Assembly: GCF_018861005.1 (NCBI RefSeq) | Contig: NZ_JAHKQL010000031.1 | Location: forward strand, 154,657 to 218,656 | Direction: 5' to 3' | Source: Polaribacter vadi | GTDB lineage: Bacteria; Bacteroidota; Bacteroidia; Flavobacteriales; Flavobacteriaceae | Length of the DNA: 64,000 bases | Shown: piece by piece, positions 24,549 to 34,041 of the stretch | How the letters are laid out: each line of letters begins with the position of its first letter | Position numbering within the stretch: the first letter of the stretch is position 1 | Made by a program: the position numbers and the translations under genes | The notes under the pieces: model-generated | The model's database searches: none | Told to the model about the DNA's origin: nothing | The model's input: only the letters and a program-made list of their open reading frames with translations

Positions 24549-26384
24549 TTAAAAATTTAAATTTGTTGTTAATTGAAAATTGACTCCAGGCATTGGCCTG
24601 CTTAAAGTATTTTGATAATAAGAATTGTAAATATTATTGATTTTAAAACCAATATTTGGTTTATTTTTTATTTTTAATAATTGATAATTTACCCCAACAT
24701 TAGAAACTGAATAAGCAGGAATTGTATCAATTAAAAAAGTTACTTTATCATTTATTAAAGTTTGATAATAGAACTTAAAGTTTTTGTAATTATAATTTGC
24801 TAAAAAATTTGCTCTATTTTTTGGAACATAAATTAACTGAGTATTTGTATCTAAATCTTTTGCACTTGTATAAGAATAATTAGCATTTATTGAAAAAGAA
24901 TGATTTTTGAAAGATCTTTTATAGTTTGTAGAAAACTCTAAACCAATATTTTTTGTTTGATTTATATTTATAGGACTCCAAATACCTGAATCATTTGGTG
25001 TCCATTGAATTAAATCTTTAGATTTGATATAAAATCCGTTTAACTGAATTTGAAATTTCTTAAATTTAATGGCATTACCAATTTCAAATTGATAAGAATT
25101 TTCTGATTTTAAATCAGGATTTCCTCCAGGATTCCAATACAAATCATTAAAAGTTGGTGTTCTAAAATTTTTAGAAGTATTAAAAGATAAAGTATAATTT
25201 TTACTGATTTTCTGTTCAATTCCTAAAGAATATAAAAAAGGAGCTTCAAAATCTTTTTGAAATTCTTTTCTAAACTGTAAACCATAACTTAAACTATTTG
25301 TAATTTGATGATTTAAAGAAAAAACTGCCGAAAAAATATTTCTTTGATGTGTTAAAAAGCTTGTACCTTCTGCTTTCGTAGATTCAAAACCAATAATTCC
25401 ATTAATTTTTACTTTTCTAGTAAGAGAATTATTATAATCTACTTGTGTAATTTTTCTTTTGGTACTTCCAATAGAAAAGATATCTGAATTTTCTTTATTA
25501 TCATAATATTTAAACTCATCAAAAAGATATGCAACTCTAGTTGTAATATTCTCTTTTGCTGATAAAAAACGATTCCATTCTAACAAGTTTTTTAAACTTA
25601 TATCTTTATAAGAATCATTTGAAGGTGCATTTAAAGTTCTAGACAAATCTCTTTTAGAAAAGAAAGAAGAACCGTAAAACTTTAGCTGATTTTTAGGGTC
25701 AATTTTATACCCATAATTAACATCAAAATTGTAATTGTTAAAAGCACCATTGTCATTCTTTAAATTAGAATTTAAATATTTGAAATCGTTATCAGAAGCA
25801 TTATACCCCAAACCAATATTTAAGTGATTTTTTTTATCAGATTTTACAAAATCGTAGCTTAAATGTTGCGTATTAATACTCCCATATTTTAAAAGAAGAT
25901 TATTTTTAGTTATATTTTTAAAAGAAATAGTATTGTTTAAATGAACTGTACCTCCAATTGCACCACTTCCATACAAAACACCTCCACCTCCACTTCTTAC
26001 ACTTATATTATTGTAAGAATTTGCAGAAACTATATTAAAATCTGTTTGGCCATTTAATTGAGAATTAATGTTTATTCCGTTCCAAATAACAGCTGTTTGC
26101 GAAGCGTTTGTGCCTCTAAAAGATGGTGAAGAAACCATGCCCAAACCATTCTCTTTAAAATAAATAAATGAGTTAAATCGTAAAACATCTGTTAACGATT
26201 TAATGTTTTTAGTCACTAAACTATCAGAAATTAAAATACGACTATATCCCTTAGAAAAATCTTTCACTTTTAAAATTGATAGTGAAAAAGCATCTAATTT
26301 TACAGCAACTGAATCTTTTTGAGCGTGTAAATTACAAGCAACAAAAAACCACAAAACAATAAACAATACCTGTTTTAACTTCAT
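24549..26384 (-). CDS. btuB: BtuB-like TonB-dependent outer-membrane cobalamin receptor
   Basis: A 611-residue outer-membrane receptor, close in size to E. coli BtuB, with a signal peptide (MKLKQVLFIVLWFFVACNLHA). The plug domain (about residues 35-150) includes RILISDSLVTKNIKSLTDVLR and SVRSGGGGVLYGSGAIGGTVHLNN. The beta-barrel ends in a strand FQLTTNLNF, a proper C-terminal Phe signature. There is no carboxypeptidase-like N-terminal extension and no SusD partner, so it is a classical importer powered by TonB. The 5' leader carries a cobalamin riboswitch that should shut expression off when B12 is plentiful. The BtuG-like lipoprotein follows directly. Confidence 0.88.
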   Translation of the reverse strand: MKLKQVLFIVLWFFVACNLHAQKDSVAVKLDAFSLSILKVKDFSKGYSRILISDSLVTKNIKSLTDVLRFNSFIYFKENGLGMVSSPSFRGTNASQTAVIWNGININSQLNGQTDFNIVSANSYNNISVRSGGGGVLYGSGAIGGTVHLNNTISFKNITKNNLLLKYGSINTQHLSYDFVKSDKKNHLNIGLGYNASDNDFKYLNSNLKNDNGAFNNYNFDVNYGYKIDPKNQLKFYGSSFFSKRDLSRTLNAPSNDSYKDISLKNLLEWNRFLSAKENITTRVAYLFDEFKYYDNKENSDIFSIGSTKRKITQVDYNNSLTRKVKINGIIGFESTKAEGTSFLTHQRNIFSAVFSLNHQITNSLSYGLQFRKEFQKDFEAPFLYSLGIEQKISKNYTLSFNTSKNFRTPTFNDLYWNPGGNPDLKSENSYQFEIGNAIKFKKFQIQLNGFYIKSKDLIQWTPNDSGIWSPININQTKNIGLEFSTNYKRSFKNHSFSINANYSYTSAKDLDTNTQLIYVPKNRANFLANYNYKNFKFYYQTLINDKVTFLIDTIPAYSVSNVGVNYQLLKIKNKPNIGFKINNIYNSYYQNTLSRPMPGVNFQLTTNLNF

Positions 26385-26427
26385 ATTTTTATCAAATCTT
26401 TATCCCGAAGATTAAATTAAAATTATG

Positions 26428-26628
26428 ATTAAGGCAGGTCTCCTGACTCGTTTTAATGTTATTAGACCTTCCCAACTTAAAATGTCAGTGGCATAAGAAT
26501 TAACAACATCCTTTAAAAAAAGTACTGAAACAAGTTCAGTATAAACTTACAGTTGCGGGTACAGTTCTGGCTTTAAACCAGATTCCCTTTTAATTTAATG
26601 TAAGACTATTCTTACATCAAAACCAAAA
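26428..26628 (-). ncRNA. Cobalamin (B12) riboswitch
   Basis: On the minus strand the leader contains the conserved core in order: GGGAATCTGGT, GCCAGAACTGTACCCGCAAC then TGTAAG, ATGCCACTG, GGGAAGG, and the B12-box-like end GAGTCAGGAGACCTGCCTT. These are the signature blocks of the cobalamin riboswitch. It ends about 45 nt before the btuB start, so cobalamin binding probably blocks translation initiation; no U-tract terminator is visible after it. A TACATTTG promoter element lies just upstream. Confidence 0.95.
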
Positions 26629-26635
26629 TCTTTTG

Positions 26636-26643
26636 CAAATGTA
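26636..26643 (-). promoter_or_regulatory. -7 promoter element of the riboswitch-controlled btuB operon
   Basis: TACATTTG on the minus strand fits TAnnTTTG and sits a few bases before the riboswitch 5' end. Confidence 0.6.
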
Positions 26644-26718
26644 TAAGTATTCTTATCAAGAATCTAATAAAATCGTTTTGAAATTTAATATCTTTAAACT
26701 TTAATAATATTTAGATTT

Positions 26719-27756
26719 ATGAGAATTGAAAATGATTTAAAATTGGGATTTAAAGATGTTATGATTCGTCCTAAACGATCTACATTAAAATCGAGATCTC
26801 AAGTTACTTTAGAAAGAGAATTTAAGTTTTTACATAGTAATATCGTTTGGAAAGGCATACCAATAATGGCAGCAAATATGGATACTGTTGGTACTTTTGA
26901 AATGGCAAAAGAATTGGCAAAACACAAATTATTTACAGCTGTACACAAACATTATTCTTTAGACGAATGGCGGGATTTTGCCACAAATTCATCCGAAGAA
27001 GTTTTAAAAAATATCGCTGTAAGTACAGGAACTGGAAAAGACGATTCTGAAAAAGTAAAAACTATTTTAAATGAATTTCCTCAAATAAATTTTATCTGTA
27101 TTGATGTTGCAAACGGATATTCTGAACATTTTGTCAATTTTGTTCAAAAAATGCGCAAAAATCATCCGAATAAAATAATTATTGCTGGTAACGTTGTTAC
27201 AGGAGAAATGGTAGAAGAATTACTTTTATCTGGTGCAGATATTGTAAAAGTTGGTATTGGGCCTGGTTCTGTTTGCACAACTCGTGTAAAAACCGGAGTT
27301 GGTTATCCACAATTATCTGCTATTATAGAATGTGCAGATGCTGCTCATGGAATGGGAGGACAAATTATTTCTGATGGAGGTTGTAAAATTCCTGGTGATA
27401 TTGCCAAAGCTTTTGGTGGTAGTGCAGATTTTGTAATGTTGGGAGGTATGTTTGCTGGGCACACAGAAAGTGGTGGAGAATTGATAGAAAAAAATGGAGA
27501 AAAATTTAGAGCTTTTTACGGAATGAGCTCAGAAACTGCCATGAATAAACATTCTGGAGGCGTTGCTAATTATAGAGCTTCTGAAGGTAAAACAGTAGAA
27601 GTACCTTTTAAAGGTGATGTTGAAAACACAGTTATTGATATTTTAGGCGGAATAAGATCTACTTGTACCTATGTTGGCGCTAGCAGATTAAAGGAATTAA
27701 CAAAAAGAACTACATTTATAAGAGTTCAGGAACAGGAAAATCAAATATATTCTTAA
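26719..27756 (+). CDS. guaC: GMP reductase
   Basis: A 345-residue GMP reductase that converts GMP to IMP with NADPH in purine salvage. It belongs to the IMPDH/GMPR TIM-barrel family and lacks the CBS domains of IMPDH. The catalytic loop [20 protein letters not shown] places the nucleophile at Cys186, the same number as in human GMPR. The glycine-rich phosphate loop [24 protein letters not shown] and the flap [13 protein letters not shown] are present. The start is the ATG at 26719. Its TAA overlaps the ATG of the BtuF-like gene (TAATG), so the two are coupled although their functions look unrelated. Confidence 0.95.
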   Translation: MRIENDLKLGFKDVMIRPKRSTLKSRSQVTLEREFKFLHSNIVWKGIPIMAANMDTVGTFEMAKELAKHKLFTAVHKHYSLDEWRDFATNSSEEVLKNIAVSTGTGKDDSEKVKTILNEFPQINFICIDVANGYSEHFVNFVQKMRKNHPNKIIIAGNVVTGEMVEELLLSGADIVKVGIGPGSVCTTRVKTGVGYPQLSAIIECADAAHGMGGQIISDGGCKIPGDIAKAFGGSADFVMLGGMFAGHTESGGELIEKNGEKFRAFYGMSSETAMNKHSGGVANYRASEGKTVEVPFKGDVENTVIDILGGIRSTCTYVGASRLKELTKRTTFIRVQEQENQIYS

Positions 27757-28883
27757 TGAAGAGCGTAAATATCATCTATTTATTATTCTTGATTACTTTT
27801 CTTTCTTGCAAAAAAGAAATTGTAAAAGTTGATAAAAAAACACAAAGTAAAAGCACTATTAAATATGCTAAAGGTTTTGATATTCTTAATGAGAATGGCA
27901 TTAAAAAGTTAATAATAAAATCTGCTTACAAAGGATCTGATGAAATTGCAAAATACATTATTAAAGCAAAAAAAGATAAAAATTCAAAAGCAGAAAATAC
28001 CATCTTTACTCCTATTCAGCAAATTGTTGTGACATCTACAACACATATACCAATGGTTGAATTGTTAAACGAAGAAACCGCTATTATTGGTTTTCCATAT
28101 TCTAAATATGTTTCATCAGAAAAAACAAGAAACTTAATTGATGCTGGAAAAATAAAAGAAATAGGTAAAGAAAGTTCGTTAAATACAGAGATTTTATTGG
28201 ATTTAAAGCCTGAATTAGTGGTTGGTTATAGTGTTTCTTCTGCTGATAAATCTTTAACAACCATAAAAAAAGCCGGAATAAATGTTATTTATAATGGAGA
28301 TTGGTTAGAAGAAACTCCTTTAGGAAGAGCAGAATGGATTAAGTTTTTTGGCGTTTTGTTTGATAAAGAACAACAGGCTGATAGTATTTTTAAGGTGATA
28401 GAAGCCAATTATAATGATGCAAAACAAATCGCTTTAAAATCGACTAAAAAACCTACAATTTTATCGGGTGCTATAATGAGCAAAGATATTTGGAATTTAC
28501 CAGCTGGTGATAGTTTTGTTGCTCAATATTTAAAAGATGCCAATTGTAATTATTTATGGCAAAGCACAAAAGGAAAAGGAAGTTTGTCTTTAAGTTTTGA
28601 GAGTGTTTTTGATAAAGGTGCAGGTGCAGATTTTTGGATTGCTCCAGGCTACTTTTCATCAAAAGACCAATTATTAAACAGTAATGAATTATACTCAAAA
28701 TTTAATGCTTTTAAAAAGGGAAATATTTTTACACCATCAACTAAAAAAGGAAAAACTGGGGGAGTTATATATTATGAGTTAGCACCAACAAGACCAGATT
28801 TAGTTTTAAAAGATGTCATAAAAATCACTAATCCTGATTTATTACTAAAGTACAAAATGACATTTTTTGAGAAAATGAAATAA
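27756..28883 (+). CDS. BtuF-like periplasmic-binding lipoprotein (ABC importer)
   Basis: A 375-residue class III substrate-binding protein of the Fe3+-siderophore/vitamin B12 group, with signal peptide [17 protein letters not shown] and the lipobox cysteine. The PeripBP-type core is recognisable from QIVVTSTTHIPMVELL, TEILLDLKPELVVGYS and GINVIYNGDWLEETPLGRAEW to LAPTRPDLVLKDVIKI at the end. In the outer membrane or periplasm it should pass ligand to an inner-membrane permease encoded elsewhere. Its place next to the riboswitch-controlled BtuB/BtuG-like genes (divergent, with guaC in between) suggests cobalamin or a corrinoid, but it is not itself under the riboswitch. A hairpin terminator follows. 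Confidence 0.82.
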   Translation: MKSVNIIYLLFLITFLSCKKEIVKVDKKTQSKSTIKYAKGFDILNENGIKKLIIKSAYKGSDEIAKYIIKAKKDKNSKAENTIFTPIQQIVVTSTTHIPMVELLNEETAIIGFPYSKYVSSEKTRNLIDAGKIKEIGKESSLNTEILLDLKPELVVGYSVSSADKSLTTIKKAGINVIYNGDWLEETPLGRAEWIKFFGVLFDKEQQADSIFKVIEANYNDAKQIALKSTKKPTILSGAIMSKDIWNLPAGDSFVAQYLKDANCNYLWQSTKGKGSLSLSFESVFDKGAGADFWIAPGYFSSKDQLLNSNELYSKFNAFKKGNIFTPSTKKGKTGGVIYYELAPTRPDLVLKDVIKITNPDLLLKYKMTFFEKMK

Positions 28884-28891
28884 TATAAATA

Positions 28892-28924
28892 AAAAAAAAC
28901 TCCAGATAAATTCTGGAGTTTTTC
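28892..28924 (+). terminator. Terminator of the guaC-btuF-like unit
   Basis: Stem ACTCCAGA (28899-28906) / TCTGGAGT (28912-28919) extended by A:T pairs and followed by a T-run, 16 bp after the stop codon. Confidence 0.85.
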
Positions 28925-29006
28925 TATTTATAAAAGTCGGGGAATAATGACCTTATTTATAACTAAAGCTAAATTAAGACAATATTCACAATTTACATAT
29001 ATAATC

Positions 29007-29040
29007 AAGGGTAGTAAAGGGGTAGTATAAGGGTGGTAGT
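29007..29040. repeat. Three G-rich direct repeats between convergent genes
   Basis: AAGGGTAGTA (29007), AAGGGGTAGTA (29017) and AAGGGTGGTAGT (29029) are imperfect direct repeats 10 and 12 bp apart. They stand out sharply in this AT-rich sequence. No gene or terminator explains them. Confidence 0.6.
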
Positions 29041-29061
29041 CGTTTTGTAGTATTTAAAATT

Positions 29062-30384
29062 CTATTTTACAGATAAATTTAAAGCTTCTTTTCTATTTTT
29101 TATATGTAATTTATCATAGATGTTTTTAATATGAAATTTTACAGTATTAATAGAAACATTCGCTATTGTAGCAATTTCTTTGTTCGATTTACCTTGTAAT
29201 ATTAAATCGAATATTTCTCTTTCTCTTATACTTAAAGTTGCTAATTTTTCTTTGTTTAAATGTTTATTGCCTTTTGCTTTTTTATCTTTTAATATTTTAG
29301 AGAAATTTCTAATCTCTTTTTTCATATAATTATTTTTCTTCCTTAATAATTTTTCTCTAGACAAAATAGCAAATCCAAATATTATAATTTGTATAAGACC
29401 ACCAAGTTTTATATTAAAACCATCTGTATAAAATATAGAAATACCTAAATTTCGAAAAACAAAAGAATCTAAACCAGAAAACAATAAAATAGCAAACCCG
29501 AAAACAAATAACTTTGTAAAATTATTATTATTAATCAATACAAGTGCAGTTAGCCAGTAGGTTAATAACAATAAAAAAACCAATACATTTAATACAATAA
29601 ATATATTATGGTTATTATAAAAATAGAAAATCAGAACAGATAAAATTACTAGACAACCTAAAGAATAAGTATAATATTTTAGTTTAGGATATACCTCTTT
29701 TAAATTTAGAAAATAATTAACAAATTTTGAAGAATAAAATGAAATTAAAATATAATTTAATAGAATTAAAATATTTATTTGACTAGAATTTAAACCAAAT
29801 AAAACTAGAGTTCCATCTAATAAAAGAAACATTAAAGTAATGCTCATTAAAAAAAAACCATAATAAAAAAATGTTTTATCTTTAAAGAAAGAGTAGTAAA
29901 ATAGCGAGTAAATTATAATTAAAAAAATGAATCCATAAAAAAATCCATTTAAATTAATGATCAGTTTTTCTCTAAAATCTGAATCCAATTCTTTATTTAA
30001 TTCAAAAGGAAAATAAGAAACAAAATCTGAATTAACTTTAATATATAAATCATTTGTTCTTAAAAACTCAAAAGCTAAAAACCTTTCTTTTTCTAAAGGT
30101 TTTATTTCTTTAAAATTTTGAAATGCCTTAGAAAATTTAACTCTATTGGTCTTAACTTTAAAAATATAGGTTTCTTTTACATCTGACTTAGGAATTTTAA
30201 ACCAAAAAGATGCATCTGAATGTGGTTCTAAAATTAGTTTTTCAATAGGTGTAAATTCTTTTTTTACAATGGTTTTAGAATTTAAACTATTATCAGAATC
30301 TTTAAAGTATAAAACATCAGTTTGAGCAAAACCCAAACCAGATATAAAGCATAAATAAATAAATATTTTAAATTTCCTTAACAA
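29062..30384 (-). CDS. Seven-transmembrane (7TMR-DISM-like) receptor fused to a LuxR-type DNA-binding domain
   Basis: A 440-residue membrane-bound one-component regulator. It has a signal peptide (MLRKFKIFIYLCFISGLGFA), an extracellular beta domain of about 115 residues, then about seven hydrophobic helices from residue 140 to 345, matching the 7TMR-DISM sensor layout. After a basic linker (KKNNYMKKEIRNFSKILKDKKAKG) comes a LuxR/GerE helix-turn-helix: LSIREREIFDLILQGKSNKEIA and SINTVKFHIKNIYDKL. There is no histidine kinase or receiver domain, so signal and DNA binding are in one polypeptide, and the DNA-binding domain must act from the membrane or after release. It stands alone; the target genes are unknown. 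Confidence 0.85.
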   Translation of the reverse strand: MLRKFKIFIYLCFISGLGFAQTDVLYFKDSDNSLNSKTIVKKEFTPIEKLILEPHSDASFWFKIPKSDVKETYIFKVKTNRVKFSKAFQNFKEIKPLEKERFLAFEFLRTNDLYIKVNSDFVSYFPFELNKELDSDFREKLIINLNGFFYGFIFLIIIYSLFYYSFFKDKTFFYYGFFLMSITLMFLLLDGTLVLFGLNSSQINILILLNYILISFYSSKFVNYFLNLKEVYPKLKYYTYSLGCLVILSVLIFYFYNNHNIFIVLNVLVFLLLLTYWLTALVLINNNNFTKLFVFGFAILLFSGLDSFVFRNLGISIFYTDGFNIKLGGLIQIIIFGFAILSREKLLRKKNNYMKKEIRNFSKILKDKKAKGNKHLNKEKLATLSIREREIFDLILQGKSNKEIATIANVSINTVKFHIKNIYDKLHIKNRKEALNLSVK

Positions 30385-30440
30385 TTTCGACTAATTTTCT
30401 GAAAAACCTATGGATAAAAAACCAATCAAATATAATAAAA

Positions 30441-31163
30441 CTATTGCTGTTGTTGCTCTTGTTGCTGTTGTTTTAATTTATTAGAAAAATTAAATGCAGC
30501 TGTAGCATGAATTTTTGTGGTATCAAAAACAGGTACAGAAACATCTTCTTGCTTTATTAATAACGGAATTTCTGTACAACCTAAAATAACACCTTCTGCT
30601 CCATTTTCTAGTAATTTATTTATAATTTTAAGATAATTATCTTTAGACGTTTGTTTTATTACACCATCAGCTAATTCATTATAAATAACTCCATGAATTA
30701 AGTTTCTATCTTCTAAACCAGGGATAACAGCTTCTATACCAAATGAATTTAAAATATCAATAAAAAAATCTTTTTCCATTGTATATTTTGTACCTAACAA
30801 AATCACTTTTTTTAACTTTTTTTCTATAATTTTTTTTGATGTTGCTTCTGCAATATGAATAACTGGAATATTAACAGATTTTTGAACTGCCTCTATACAT
30901 AAATGCATTGTATTTGCACAAATTAAAATACAAGTTGCCCCTGCTTTTTCTAGGTTTTTACCAGTATCAGCCATTTTTTCATCTAACAAATCCCACCTAT
31001 TATTTTTCTGAAGGTTTGCAATCTCACCAAAATCAAAAGAATTGATTATAACATCTGCAGAATGTGGTTTACCTAAAGCTTTCGAATTTAATTCATTTAA
31101 AATTCTATAGTATAAAATAGTAGATTCTGGAGTTATACCTCCTATTAAACCAATTTTTTTCAT
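30441..31163 (-). CDS. Aspartate/glutamate racemase family protein with polyglutamine tail
   Basis: A 240-residue cofactor-independent racemase-fold protein. The two catalytic cysteines are in ICANTMHL (about residue 83) and LGCTEIPLL (about residue 195), and the start MKKIGLIGGITPESTILYY is typical of aspartate racemases. Aspartate or glutamate is the likely substrate, though hydantoin or maleate members share the fold. The C terminus after FSNKLK is an encoded run QQQQEQQQQ from a CAA/CAG microsatellite, absent from normal family members and probably a disordered tail. It lies 12 bp downstream of parC on the same strand, so it may be read through from the topoisomerase operon. Confidence 0.88.
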   Translation of the reverse strand: MKKIGLIGGITPESTILYYRILNELNSKALGKPHSADVIINSFDFGEIANLQKNNRWDLLDEKMADTGKNLEKAGATCILICANTMHLCIEAVQKSVNIPVIHIAEATSKKIIEKKLKKVILLGTKYTMEKDFFIDILNSFGIEAVIPGLEDRNLIHGVIYNELADGVIKQTSKDNYLKIINKLLENGAEGVILGCTEIPLLIKQEDVSVPVFDTTKIHATAAFNFSNKLKQQQQEQQQQ

Positions 31164-31175
31164 AGTTTATTTTTT

Positions 31176-33902
31176 TTAAAACAAACTCTGTTGATTTTCA
31201 TCATCAGAATTATCTTTTTTCTTTTGAATTGCTTTCTTTAAAAGCGCTTTCCTTTTTTCTTCTTTATCATCAGTATCTAAAGTTGCAGGTTTTTCTACAA
31301 CAGGCACATCAATTGGTAATTTATTTTCTACAATTTCTTCACCTTCATCATTAACATCCTCAATAATTTCTTCATTTGGTTCTACAAAAGGCAACGACTT
31401 TAATAAATTTACATTTTTAATACGCTCTGTTGTTAATTGATTTCCAAGAGCTTTTATACCTTTTACAGCAATAAATTCTTCGAAATTAACTTCTTCATTT
31501 TCTAAACTTCTTTTAGAATATTGAACTTCTGCAATAGGTCTGTAATCTGTAGCAACAATTTCTAATTTAGATTTAGGGTGTTCTGAAATAAAAAGCTCTT
31601 CTTTTTCAAGAGTTTCTATCAAAAAGCGTTTTACATAATATTTTGCTTTTTCTCCATCAAAATAAATTGCAGATATTGGTTTATTAGGTTTCCATTTTTC
31701 TAAAACTATCATATCATCTTCAAAATGCATTGCTAAGTCTGGTTTAACAGCTTTGGCTTTTCCACTTTGTGATACAATTAGCAATTTATCTTCTGCTCTA
31801 AATTCACCCAACAAATCTCCTCTTTCATCAACATTTAAACGTTGTACAGTTTCATCAAACCAAATTTTACGAGGTTTTAAAGTTGATACTCCTGCTGATT
31901 TAAAATCGATACTTTTAATAGCAAATTTAGTAATTGTATTACCACGAACACTTCTTCCTTTTACTGATAAATCAGCAAAATCAATATCCCATTTTAGTTT
32001 TTTAATGCTACCAACAGCTCTTAAATTTATAGTAACCACTTCTGCTTCTCCATTAGGATTTGCTGTAAAATATAAAATTTTAGATCCTTTACTACCATTG
32101 GTTAAATCGTATTCTTTATCACGAGTTACAGCAGTAACTGCAAAACGTTTCATATAACTTGGTCCTCTTGCACCATCTTTATACATAAAATTGTACACAG
32201 TTCGTTTATCTTTCTTTTTAAAGACAGCAATGTGTATAATATCTTTACCTACAAAGGTTTTAGAATCAATTTTGGTAACCATCATTTTACCATCTCTTCT
32301 AAAAACGATAATATCATCAATATCAGAACAATCAGCTACAAATTCGTCTCTTTTTAGAGAAGTACCAATAAAACCTTCTTCTCTGTTTACGTACAATTTA
32401 GCGTTTTTCATTGCTACTTTTGATGCAACTATATCATCAAAAATTCTGATTTCTGTTTTACGCTCTTTTCCTTTTCCATAGGTTTCTTTTAAACGTTTAA
32501 AATAATCAATGGCAAACTCAATTAGGTTTGCTAAATGATCTTTAACAACTGCAATTTTATCTTCTAAACTTTCTATATGTTGTTTGGCCTTGTCAATATC
32601 AAATTTTGATATTTTCTTAATTCTAATTTCTGTTAAACGAACAATATCTTCTTCTGTTACTGCTCTTTTTAAATGAGTAATATGTGGTTGTAAACCTTTA
32701 TCAATAGCTTCAATTACACCTTCCCAAGTTTCTTCTTCTTCAATATCTCTATAAATTCTGTTTTCAATAAATATTCTTTCTAAAGATGAAAAATGCCATT
32801 GTTCTTCTAGTTCATTTAACTGAATTTCTAATTCTCTTTTTAATAAATCTACTGTTAAATCTGTTGAGTGTTTTAGCATTTCAGAAACTCCTACAAAAAC
32901 AGGTTTGTTATCTTCTATTGTACACGCTAAAGGCGATATTGAAGTTTCGCAATTAGTAAATGCATACAAAGCATCAATAGATTTATCTGGTGATACGTTT
33001 GGAGGTAAATGCACCAAAATTTCTACTTCTGCTGCAGTATTATCTTCAATCTTTTTTATCTTGATTTTACCTTTATCATTCGCTTTTAAAATACTATCAA
33101 TTAAAGAAGATGTTGTTGTAGAAAACGGAATTTCATTAATCACCAACGTTTTTTTATCAAGCTGAGAAATTTTAGCTCTTACTCTAACCTTTCCTCCTCT
33201 TTTCCCATCATTATAATTCGAAAAATCGGCAATTCCACCTGTTAAAAAATCAGGCACAATTTTAAAACTTCTACCTTTTAAGTATTTTATAGAAGCGTCA
33301 ATCAATTCATTAAAATTGTGTGGTAATATTTTGGTTGATAAACCAACTGCAATTCCTTCTGCTCCTTGAGCTAGCAATAATGGGAATTTTACTGGTAAAT
33401 CTATAGGTTCTTTTCTACGACCATCGTAAGACAATTTCCATTCTGTTGTCTTCGGATTAAAAACGACTTCTAAAGCAAATTTAGACAAACGTGCCTCAAT
33501 ATATCTAGATGCTGCAGCTCTATCTCCTGTTAAGATATTACCCCAGTTTCCTTGCATATCAATCAGTAATTCTTTCTGACCAATTTGAACCATAGCATCA
33601 GCAATAGAGGCATCTCCATGAGGATGATATTGCATTGTATGCCCAACAATATTGGCTACTTTATTGTAACGCCCATCATCTAAATCTTTCATAGAATGCA
33701 TAATTCTACGTTGCACAGGTTTTAACCCATCTTCTAAAGATGGTACTGCTCTTTCTAAAATTACATAAGAAGCATAATCTAAAAACCATTCTTTGTACAT
33801 TCCTGTAACTTTGGTAATGGTTTCTTCTTGAGGTGAATCTAACTGTTCGCCTTCGTTGGTTAATTCTTCTTCGTGTTCGTTATCGTTTATTTCTTCACTC
33901 AT
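31176..33902 (-). CDS. parC: DNA topoisomerase IV subunit A
   Basis: A 908-residue breakage-reunion subunit of topoisomerase IV, which unlinks daughter chromosomes. The winged-helix and tower domains are at residues 30-480; the catalytic tyrosine is Tyr134 in AASRYIEARLS. The C-terminal half has the degenerate propeller blades typical of ParC rather than the GyrA box, and the last 80 residues are acidic/basic low complexity ending in ENQQSLF. In the quinolone-resistance region, YHPHGDASIADAM, residue 98 is Ala where E. coli ParC has Ser80, and residue 102 is Asp at the Glu84 position. It follows parE with an ORF6N gene between them, all on one strand. Confidence 0.93.
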   Translation of the reverse strand: MSEEINDNEHEEELTNEGEQLDSPQEETITKVTGMYKEWFLDYASYVILERAVPSLEDGLKPVQRRIMHSMKDLDDGRYNKVANIVGHTMQYHPHGDASIADAMVQIGQKELLIDMQGNWGNILTGDRAAASRYIEARLSKFALEVVFNPKTTEWKLSYDGRRKEPIDLPVKFPLLLAQGAEGIAVGLSTKILPHNFNELIDASIKYLKGRSFKIVPDFLTGGIADFSNYNDGKRGGKVRVRAKISQLDKKTLVINEIPFSTTTSSLIDSILKANDKGKIKIKKIEDNTAAEVEILVHLPPNVSPDKSIDALYAFTNCETSISPLACTIEDNKPVFVGVSEMLKHSTDLTVDLLKRELEIQLNELEEQWHFSSLERIFIENRIYRDIEEEETWEGVIEAIDKGLQPHITHLKRAVTEEDIVRLTEIRIKKISKFDIDKAKQHIESLEDKIAVVKDHLANLIEFAIDYFKRLKETYGKGKERKTEIRIFDDIVASKVAMKNAKLYVNREEGFIGTSLKRDEFVADCSDIDDIIVFRRDGKMMVTKIDSKTFVGKDIIHIAVFKKKDKRTVYNFMYKDGARGPSYMKRFAVTAVTRDKEYDLTNGSKGSKILYFTANPNGEAEVVTINLRAVGSIKKLKWDIDFADLSVKGRSVRGNTITKFAIKSIDFKSAGVSTLKPRKIWFDETVQRLNVDERGDLLGEFRAEDKLLIVSQSGKAKAVKPDLAMHFEDDMIVLEKWKPNKPISAIYFDGEKAKYYVKRFLIETLEKEELFISEHPKSKLEIVATDYRPIAEVQYSKRSLENEEVNFEEFIAVKGIKALGNQLTTERIKNVNLLKSLPFVEPNEEIIEDVNDEGEEIVENKLPIDVPVVEKPATLDTDDKEEKRKALLKKAIQKKKDNSDDENQQSLF

Positions 33903-33944
33903 TTAAAAAACGTTTATTCGTTTAAGAGTTTAATTGTTTATTCT

Positions 33945-34034
33945 TTGGGCGTTTTAACAGGCTTTACGTTATATCTTTTTATGAAAAATAAAAAGGATGC
34001 CACTTCAATCCCTAACACAAGCTTGTTTAACAAC
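33945..34034 (-). repeat. Interspersed hairpin element, copy C
   Basis: On the minus strand this reads AAACAAGCTTG, GATTGAAGTGGCATCCTTTTT, a short loop, AAAAAGATATAACGTAAAGCC. It is homologous to the elements at 41789 and 48367. It lies between the ORF6N gene and parC. Confidence 0.75.
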
Positions 34035-34041
34035 TTTTATC

